Assembly (NCBI GenBank): GCA_016930435.1 | Contig: JAFGGQ010000084.1 | Coordinates: 1-30,170, forward strand | Source of the DNA: a bacterium | GTDB lineage: Bacteria > UBP14 > UBA6098 > JAFGQG01 | DNA length: 30,170 nt | Direction: 5' to 3' | In this document: piece after piece, positions 25,601 through 30,170 of the stretch | Layout of the letters: every line of letters starts with the position of its first letter | How positions within the stretch are numbered: the stretch's first letter is position 1 | Position numbers and translations under genes: made by a program | The notes under the pieces: generated by a model | What the model was told of the DNA's origin: nothing | The model's database searches: none | The model's input: only the letters and a program-made list of their open reading frames with translations

Positions 25601-27531
25601 TAGAGGCTTATCATTTACTTTTCCAGGGAGTAATCAGATACATTCTTGATGAAAAGCAGGGGGCATATCCCTATTTCAACGAGGCAATAGGCAAGTTCCG
25701 GGAGATTCAATCACCTGAAGGAATTGCACTAACGCTGTTTTATCAGACCCAGCTCTTTTTGGATCTTGGTGAATTCGAAAATGCCACCGGGAACATCGAG
25801 GACTTCCGGATTCGGAACAAACAGTACTTCTATTTTCGTGCTGCCGGTTATTTTCTGGCGGCAAGGCAAGCCCTGTTACAAAATAGGGATAAAGACTTTA
25901 TTAGCTTTTATGAGGAAGCCAGGGAATCCTTCCTGATACTTAATCATAAACCCTGGCTGGAAAAGCTAAAAACCCTTAAAGAGAATACACTAAATAAGAG
26001 AGATTCAACCATGAATGCCAAAACCGATAGACTATTTGAGGTTATCAAAGCACTCAATTCCACCTTAAAACCAGATGCCCTTTTGAATTTGATAGTAGAG
26101 AAGTTCCTGGAGGTTAGCCAGACTGAACGAGGCTTTTTGTTGTTGGACGAAGAGGGTGATCTGAAGTTGAAGGTAGCCCTGGATTCACATGGCCAAACCC
26201 TGAGTGGTGATAGGGCAAGGTTTTCCCATACCATCGTAAATGAGGTATTTATAGGAGGTAAATCCCGCATTGCCGAAAGTATATCCGACGAGGATACCCT
26301 GTCAATTCAAAAGAGCATTATTGATCTGGATTTAAAAACAGTTCTCTGCGTTCCCATACGCGTAAGGGATAAAATAGAGGGAGTTATTTATACGGACGCC
26401 TCCTATGGATCAGCTCAGTTTTCGGAAGAAGACCTGAAGATACTCTCCGCTTTGGCTGATCAAGCTGGTATCGCCCTGGAAAATGCCCGGACTTATTACC
26501 AGCTTAAAGAGCGTAACTTTTTTCTCCGCCAGGAGCTGGAGGGCCGTTTCAGTTCCGATAATATTATCGGGGAATCCCCCCCTATGCAGGCTCTGTACCA
26601 CAAACTGCAGGTTATTTGTAATCAGGATGTTACCGTTTTGATACTGGGTGAAACTGGGGTCGGTAAGGATCTTATAGCTAAGGCAATCCATTATAACAGC
26701 GACCGTCGGGAAAATCCTTTTGTAGCTTTGAACTGTGCAGCAGTACCCGAAACGCTTCTGGAAAGTGAGTTATTCGGTTATAACAAAGGAGCCTTTACAG
26801 GAGCAGTTAAAGACAAACCCGGTAAATTTGAAGTGGCACAGGGTGGCACCATCTTCCTTGATGAGATCGGCGATCTCAGTCCTGCACTCCAGGCTAAGCT
26901 GCTCCGTGTAATCGAGGACCACTGCTTTCAGAGAGTAGGTGGATTACAGGATATTTCGGTGGATGTACGTATTCTATCCGCTACTAATAAGAATCTCCAG
27001 TTACTGATGAAAAACGGCCAGTTCCGGGAAGACCTCTACTACCGTCTGGCAGCTATCCGATTAGAGATTCCACCCCTCCGTGAACGTTTTGAAGATATCC
27101 CACTGCTATCCGAGTACTTCATCAAAAAAGCAGGGGACAAATTCAATAAGAATATAAGGGGATTAAATCCTGAGGTTAATCGAATCCTTAAAGAATACCC
27201 ATGGCCCGGAAATGTCCGTCAATTGGAAAATGCCGTGGAAGAAATGGTAATATTCTCAGAATCGGACATAATTACCCCCCAGCAACTGCCAAATTACCTC
27301 CAGGGCTCACCCGATCATCACGCAGAACCAGAGTCCTTCCATAAATATTCGAACCCCCGCAACCTGGAGGAGCTCAAAGAGATAAAAAGAAGTTTATCCG
27401 AGGAATACGAGAAAATGATAATTCAAAAATTACTCGCGGATTACCAGGGAAATATAACAATAGCTGCGGATAGATTCGGAATAAACCGCTGCAGACTGCA
27501 CCACCTGATTAAAAAATACCACTTAAAGTAA
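22669..27531 (+). CDS. Kinase-STAND-TPR-GAF-sigma54 AAA+-Fis regulator
   Basis: This 1620-residue cytoplasmic protein joins a signalling kinase to a transcription activator. Residues 7-262 are a Ser/Thr kinase: Gly loop GEGGTG (15-20), K38, E56, HLDLKPSN (126-133) and DFG (145-147), all intact but with Leu in place of the HRD Arg. Residues about 280-600 are a STAND-like ATPase with P-loop GEEGLGKK (306-313). TPR repeats fill about 650-1080, and a GAF domain about 1118-1282. A sigma54-activating AAA+ domain follows: Walker A GETGVGKD (1327-1334), GAFTGA (1374-1379), TIFLDE (1394-1399) and REDLYYRLA. The C-terminus is a Fis-type helix-turn-helix (about 1575-1620). The ATG lacks a ribosome binding site, and an upstream TATAAT-like string lies only 3 bases before it. 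The gene is isolated from upstream genes by about 100 bases. Confidence 0.95.
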   Translation: MAVLFNKFTVTRVLGEGGTGKVFLVRDVAGTPTQLALKVLSPDIRNSLMLGHFKREFYLMAQLSHPQVVKVHDFGGSDSDYYFTMEYLKGKALAEIHRGQDWGTVAEYLIEICQGLEFIHSWGIIHLDLKPSNIFKEHNRLVLLDFGLAYRGGRKSQKLSGTLPYLSPERIRNEPFDHRADLYSLGIIAYEYCSGANPFGDKQPLQIIKKQLEFQPPPLELLNPDTNPQFSGLIQSLLNKNPYDRINNAYQLRVQLLKLLNKPLKGKSCKNKYLPQGKLTGRTAQIKLLQNTLNQLGEITAIALTGEEGLGKKRLMQEFKPLVQLQEGTFIWVEPNNLDLFYQIVEPFLKPGVEPILTKYLVDFLHFIPSMKEHPFIQKQGVPDGKRSLETRKVFWNALIQFLFEVCAKKPCVIFWPDHIQHPFLKSLVASKPRESKLLVVYAIDDQSKAETDYLVRNSDFQIELKNFSSSEIAEYLLSLFNPLKGKDDLVSFLYHQTKGHPGKIRQILVQLLACDKLLQTLSGWEYRAGKTIQDKLTNKQSIANTLQKLSDQQRELLIAFTLVRRTLPYSFLELILPSPHQLADALSVLLSVNLVKEDTETEGNYSLASFGLLKPVRSSWKKRELESYCLRLAGAVSEWEQCQDWLAELALIFYQANDIQNALKYAELAAEKARKEYNYELVISNYELYIKIQNEQGEREHTIKPLKIIGLMQKDIGNYHAARESYQKAAEIAKEYNLPDQLADIYNDLGVTYFEEGIPEKCLTYYREALKLEDEQQYTKGIMRTLNNLGSVLLRLNNLPEAREHFEKSLRLAQETDHIKMQATLMLNLGEVNLILDNLEIAHEFFQHSASISRKHNAFPYLFTNLINLTELYLRQGKLAFVQKAMEEAEQLLKKIKTTKYHFIYTLQQAKWLLQTGDFPKANKVLDDFIKEEVLITESQKQKILLQKCIIAVYSEDPQILRSLTSQLKNHPDIPEIEAYHLLFQGVIRYILDEKQGAYPYFNEAIGKFREIQSPEGIALTLFYQTQLFLDLGEFENATGNIEDFRIRNKQYFYFRAAGYFLAARQALLQNRDKDFISFYEEARESFLILNHKPWLEKLKTLKENTLNKRDSTMNAKTDRLFEVIKALNSTLKPDALLNLIVEKFLEVSQTERGFLLLDEEGDLKLKVALDSHGQTLSGDRARFSHTIVNEVFIGGKSRIAESISDEDTLSIQKSIIDLDLKTVLCVPIRVRDKIEGVIYTDASYGSAQFSEEDLKILSALADQAGIALENARTYYQLKERNFFLRQELEGRFSSDNIIGESPPMQALYHKLQVICNQDVTVLILGETGVGKDLIAKAIHYNSDRRENPFVALNCAAVPETLLESELFGYNKGAFTGAVKDKPGKFEVAQGGTIFLDEIGDLSPALQAKLLRVIEDHCFQRVGGLQDISVDVRILSATNKNLQLLMKNGQFREDLYYRLAAIRLEIPPLRERFEDIPLLSEYFIKKAGDKFNKNIRGLNPEVNRILKEYPWPGNVRQLENAVEEMVIFSESDIITPQQLPNYLQGSPDHHAEPESFHKYSNPRNLEELKEIKRSLSEEYEKMIIQKLLADYQGNITIAADRFGINRCRLHHLIKKYHLK

Positions 27532-27538
27532 TGCTAAT

Positions 27539-27551
27539 ATAACAATGTTAC
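27539..27551 (+). promoter_or_regulatory. Inverted repeat 1, candidate activator site
   Basis: ATAAC-AAT-GTTAC, with a perfect TAACA/TGTTA core, lies 8 bases after the regulator's stop and about 180 bases upstream of the -24 box. It shares ATAAC/GTTA with two other repeats in the gap. AT-rich DNA makes such repeats common, so this is tentative. Confidence 0.35.
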
Positions 27552-27625
27552 AATTAAATAATAATAGTATATTTGCATATTTCATTTCATATCAATTGAA
27601 TATAGCAATAATATACCAAAGTATA

Positions 27626-27641
27626 GTTATATTTATATAAC
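27626..27641 (+). promoter_or_regulatory. Inverted repeat 2, candidate activator site
   Basis: GTTATA and TATAAC flank a TTTA spacer with perfect six-base arms, about 90 bases upstream of the -24 box. The half-sites face the other way compared with repeats 1 and 3. Confidence 0.35.
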
Positions 27642-27680
27642 AATTTTCAAGGGAGAAGGAGATACCCGGCATTCATCCAG

Positions 27681-27707
27681 CTATTATAACTTATTGTTAT
27701 TCAATAG
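27681..27707 (+). promoter_or_regulatory. Inverted repeat 3, candidate activator site
   Basis: ATAAC (27686-27690) and GTTAT (27696-27700) flank TTATT. Outer arms CTATT (27681-27685) and AATAG (27703-27707) extend it with a 2-base offset. The centre lies about 38 bases before the -24 box, closer than most enhancer sites for sigma54 activators. Confidence 0.4.
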
Positions 27708-27729
27708 TATAGTAATGATACAGGTTTTT

Positions 27730-27745
27730 TGGCACAATAGTTGAT
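27730..27745 (+). promoter_or_regulatory. Candidate sigma54 (-24/-12) promoter
   Basis: TGGCAC (27730-27735), five bases, then TTGAT (27741-27745) matches the family pattern TGGCACGnnnnTTGCW at the right spacing. The GG is exact and the -12 box has GA where GC is usual. It is preceded by a T-run. Transcription would start near 27756, about 100 bases before the surface-protein ATG. The upstream gene encodes an intact sigma54 activator, which strengthens the case. Confidence 0.6.
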
Positions 27746-27854
27746 ACTTAAGATGGCAAAGCTTTAATTAAGGGCCAGGAAAATTAGAGAAAAAAACATA
27801 ACCTCAAAAAAAATATAAACATGCCTCAATGATAATAAGGCAAGGAGGATTAAA

Positions 27855-30170
27855 ATGGGACTAAGTAAGATCATCCCGAACAACTTTGTAAGGTTTATTT
27901 CGTTTTGTATTTTGATTATTTCAATTTTTGGGGCCATTGGATCAGTTTGTCCTATATTCGGGGCCGAACTGCTGGATACGAGTCCACCATATTTTCAGAA
28001 CTGGAACCCCTCCCCCGGCGCAGTCAACATTCCGCCGAATACTGCAATCACTGTGGATATTCTGGACTGCCGGGGAGAAGATATCTCCGGAGTGAACCCC
28101 GAAACAATACACCTTTTAATAGTGTTTGGGGCAGATACCCTTCTGATACCCCACTCAAGCTTAGGATTAACTCCCATCGATTGCGCAGGTTATTCGATTT
28201 TCTATAACGATCCTCTGCACCCCTTCCCGGAATGCACCGAAATTAAAGTAGGCGTTTATGCCGAGGATTTTGCAGGACTAATCGCCGGCGATCACATCTC
28301 TTTCACTACCGGGGGATGCTCTATACCCCCTGATTCAGCGGGTCCTGTAGCTGAACTAATAACCCCTCTTAACTTTTCCTGGAGTGCCTGCCCTGACCAA
28401 AACATTGTGATCAGTATTGAGGATCCCGATGGAATCAACCCGGAGACTATTCTCCTCGACGTTAATGGATTTGAATATGGGGTCGATCATCCCGCTCTCA
28501 CCTGGTATCACATGGATGCTATTCTGGTCTTCGACCAAGATCCCCCATGGCCTGATGGCATTACTGTTAATGTATCACTCTTAACCGCAGAAGATATGCG
28601 TGGAAATCCACTTACGGACGCACCCCTATCCTGGAACTTCGGAATTGATCTCGGTAACCCCTATTTCCAGGAACCATTACCAGGCCATTTGGAAACACTT
28701 ACAGCTCATCCCGAATTCATATCCGTTGTCTGCCTCGATGATTACAGCGGTATCAATGTCGAAACTTTACAAATCCAGTTCAACGCCGGACTCTGGCATT
28801 CTTATTCCGAACCCCATGTTTTCTGGGACCCTTATACGAACCGTTTAACCTACAGCACCCTGGGCTATCCTCCCTACACTCCCGGTCCGGAAGGTTCCGT
28901 GCGAGTCTGTGTTAGAGCAGCAGATAATCCCGACTACTGCGATGAAAATTGGGGAAATTACTGCTGGACATTTTACGTAGTCCCCGAAGAAGAAGACTCT
29001 TGCCCACCACTTGCTATGGATTGGCATCCTGCCAGAAGCGATACCTGCTATCCGCCCGATATCAATATTCATTTTAATATAGTTGATCCCCAGGATCCCG
29101 GATCCGAATGCCCTGTCTGCTCCGGGATAAACCTGGATAGCCTCCGGGTAACCCTTTATAATTACGGGACCTTATATGAATTATACCCCGGCGAGGGTTT
29201 GATCATTGATCCCGCCGGACCTTGCAACTTGTTCGTAATGCTCGATTCCAGCTACTATTCTATCGAGGGCTCCCATGCTATGATAACCGTTTACATGATG
29301 GATAACGCAGGAAACTCTGCCGTAACCAATAAAAATATTTATTTTTGCGCCACCCTCGATGATATCTGGGCTCCATGCTTCAGTAACTGGTATCCAGCTG
29401 AAGGTTGTCTCGAACCGGGTGAAAGCCTTGGGGTTACTATCTGCGACGTTTGTGAGGGAGCTTTATATTCCAGCGGAGTCGATCTGGAGTCCATCGAAGC
29501 GGTCGCCATTCATGGAACCGACACATTGAACATATTAGATTACCTTACCTTCTACCCCAATGAATGCGGGGGATATTCGCTTTCATACACCGTCCCTCGC
29601 ATTATCGTTTCACGGGAAGCCGTTGAAGTATGTATTTATGCCTCTGATTTCTCCGGTAACCGCAGCCATGATTGTCATATTTTTAACTATTGTGATTCCC
29701 TGCCGCCGGATTGTTCACCCCTATTATTAGGGGTTACTCCCCATGTTGGAGCCTGGGAGGTACCTGCCAATGCCGGTATAGCGATGGATTTCGGTCCCGC
29801 GGGGGATTTCTGCCCGGAAATGTGCTGGGATACTCTGAGTTTTTCCGGATGGCTGGAAATAATACATGATGGGTCTATTGATACGGTGGAACTGAACTAC
29901 GACGATGTGGAATTCTGGTTCGGTTTTTACCCGGTTATCAATATCGAATACCACCATCCGGAACCCTGGCCTTCAGGGGCAACCGTGCATGGTATCTGGG
30001 AAATAGCCGATTGCGCAGAAAATTATGCTGATGGGATGGTCTATTTTCACGTTGAAGCATTGGATACTACAGATACCTGGCCACCCTGCTTTAGTGAATG
30101 GTTCCCGATACGCGAATGCCTTGAACCCGGCGATATTCTGGGCGTCAGTATCTGCGACGTTTGCGAGGGA
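27855..30170 (+). CDS. Secreted cysteine-rich Ig-like repeat protein (3' end beyond window)
   Basis: The frame is open from ATG 27855 to the window edge, 772 codons with no stop, so the protein is longer. AAGGAGG (27842-27848) fixes the start. A signal peptide covers about residues 1-37, with probable cleavage after PIFGA. The rest is a series of beta-rich modules, each with a (S/D)G(I/V)(N/D)xxxx(I/L) motif at about residues 79, 193, 299, 424 and 541, spaced 106-125 residues. This pattern is that of bacterial Ig-like domains. From about residue 370 on the modules become Cys-rich. A segment with CLEPG and ICDVCEG (about residues 507-527) recurs at the very end, 237 residues later. It is probably a surface or extracellular adhesin or sheath protein. 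The partner or ligand is unknown. Confidence 0.85.
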   Translation, partial: MGLSKIIPNNFVRFISFCILIISIFGAIGSVCPIFGAELLDTSPPYFQNWNPSPGAVNIPPNTAITVDILDCRGEDISGVNPETIHLLIVFGADTLLIPHSSLGLTPIDCAGYSIFYNDPLHPFPECTEIKVGVYAEDFAGLIAGDHISFTTGGCSIPPDSAGPVAELITPLNFSWSACPDQNIVISIEDPDGINPETILLDVNGFEYGVDHPALTWYHMDAILVFDQDPPWPDGITVNVSLLTAEDMRGNPLTDAPLSWNFGIDLGNPYFQEPLPGHLETLTAHPEFISVVCLDDYSGINVETLQIQFNAGLWHSYSEPHVFWDPYTNRLTYSTLGYPPYTPGPEGSVRVCVRAADNPDYCDENWGNYCWTFYVVPEEEDSCPPLAMDWHPARSDTCYPPDINIHFNIVDPQDPGSECPVCSGINLDSLRVTLYNYGTLYELYPGEGLIIDPAGPCNLFVMLDSSYYSIEGSHAMITVYMMDNAGNSAVTNKNIYFCATLDDIWAPCFSNWYPAEGCLEPGESLGVTICDVCEGALYSSGVDLESIEAVAIHGTDTLNILDYLTFYPNECGGYSLSYTVPRIIVSREAVEVCIYASDFSGNRSHDCHIFNYCDSLPPDCSPLLLGVTPHVGAWEVPANAGIAMDFGPAGDFCPEMCWDTLSFSGWLEIIHDGSIDTVELNYDDVEFWFGFYPVINIEYHHPEPWPSGATVHGIWEIADCAENYADGMVYFHVEALDTTDTWPPCFSEWFPIRECLEPGDILGVSICDVCEG

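Larger units (their letters stand above)
27532..27854 (+). other. 323-base AT-rich intergenic region with regulatory signals
   Basis: There is no supportable gene here. The stretch is strongly AT-rich and holds three ATAAC/GTTAT inverted repeats, a -24/-12 promoter match, and a roughly 100-base leader ending in a strong ribosome binding site (AAGGAGG, 27842-27848). A five-pair hairpin (TGCCT/AGGCA, 27822-27842) lies just before that site. Confidence 0.7.

Noticed and set aside
27905-28207. A 100-codon frame overlapping the surface protein gene
   Set aside because: It is out of frame with a much longer open reading frame that has a strong ribosome binding site and a signal peptide.
1-30170. 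Mobile elements, CRISPR arrays, toxin-antitoxin or defence genes
   Set aside because: I saw no transposase or integrase motifs, no regularly spaced repeats and no known defence domains. The STAND-like and kinase modules at 22669-27531 look sensory and end in a transcription output, not an effector.

Overview
This 30.2 kb window looks like chromosome from an uncultured or little-studied bacterium. The best guess is a lineage in or near the Fibrobacteres-Chlorobi-Bacteroidetes (FCB) group, such as Marinimicrobia, Cloacimonadota or a neighbour. That guess rests on a secreted protein with a type-IX-like C-terminal sorting domain, a DUF2851 protein, DUF3857 and Ig-like surface proteins, and an ordinary bacterial translation gene block. 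The sequence alone does not fix the phylum. All 23 protein genes and the single tRNA gene lie on the + strand. I see no insertion sequence, CRISPR array, rRNA or prophage.

Positions 1-9991 are a conserved housekeeping block: tRNA-Val, thrS, infC, rpmI, rplT, pheS, pheT, a ZapB-like coiled coil, zapA, rny and ymdB. It links translation, cell division and mRNA decay. infC appears to begin at an ATC codon right behind the thrS stop. A long 17-pair hairpin lies in the rny leader. An acyl-CoA dehydrogenase gene overlaps the ymdB stop codon.

Positions 11.2-20.3 kb are mainly envelope and secretion genes. They include a DUF2851 protein, a small two-helix membrane protein resembling MamI, a membrane-anchored HExxH peptidase and a family 9 glycosyltransferase. 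A phospholipase-D-family protein with a sorting domain and a thermonuclease-like protein follow, with overlapping reading frames. Next come a DUF3857/transglutaminase-like protein whose catalytic residues look lost, a one-cysteine redoxin and RidA. Several of these units start with a promoter of the form TTGnnn, 16 bases, TATATT.

Positions 20.4-30.2 kb hold the most unusual part. First is an O-antigen-ligase-like membrane protein fused to TPR repeats. Then comes a 1620-residue regulator combining a Ser/Thr kinase, a STAND-like ATPase, TPR repeats, a GAF domain, a sigma54-activating AAA+ domain with an intact GAFTGA loop, and a Fis-type DNA-binding helix-turn-helix. The 323-base AT-rich gap after it contains a -24/-12 (sigma54-type) promoter match and three inverted repeats built on ATAAC/GTTAT. 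This promoter faces a long, secreted, cysteine-rich, Ig-like repeat protein that runs off the window. The simplest reading is a kinase-fused sigma54 activator controlling the adjacent surface protein, which is inference and can be tested.
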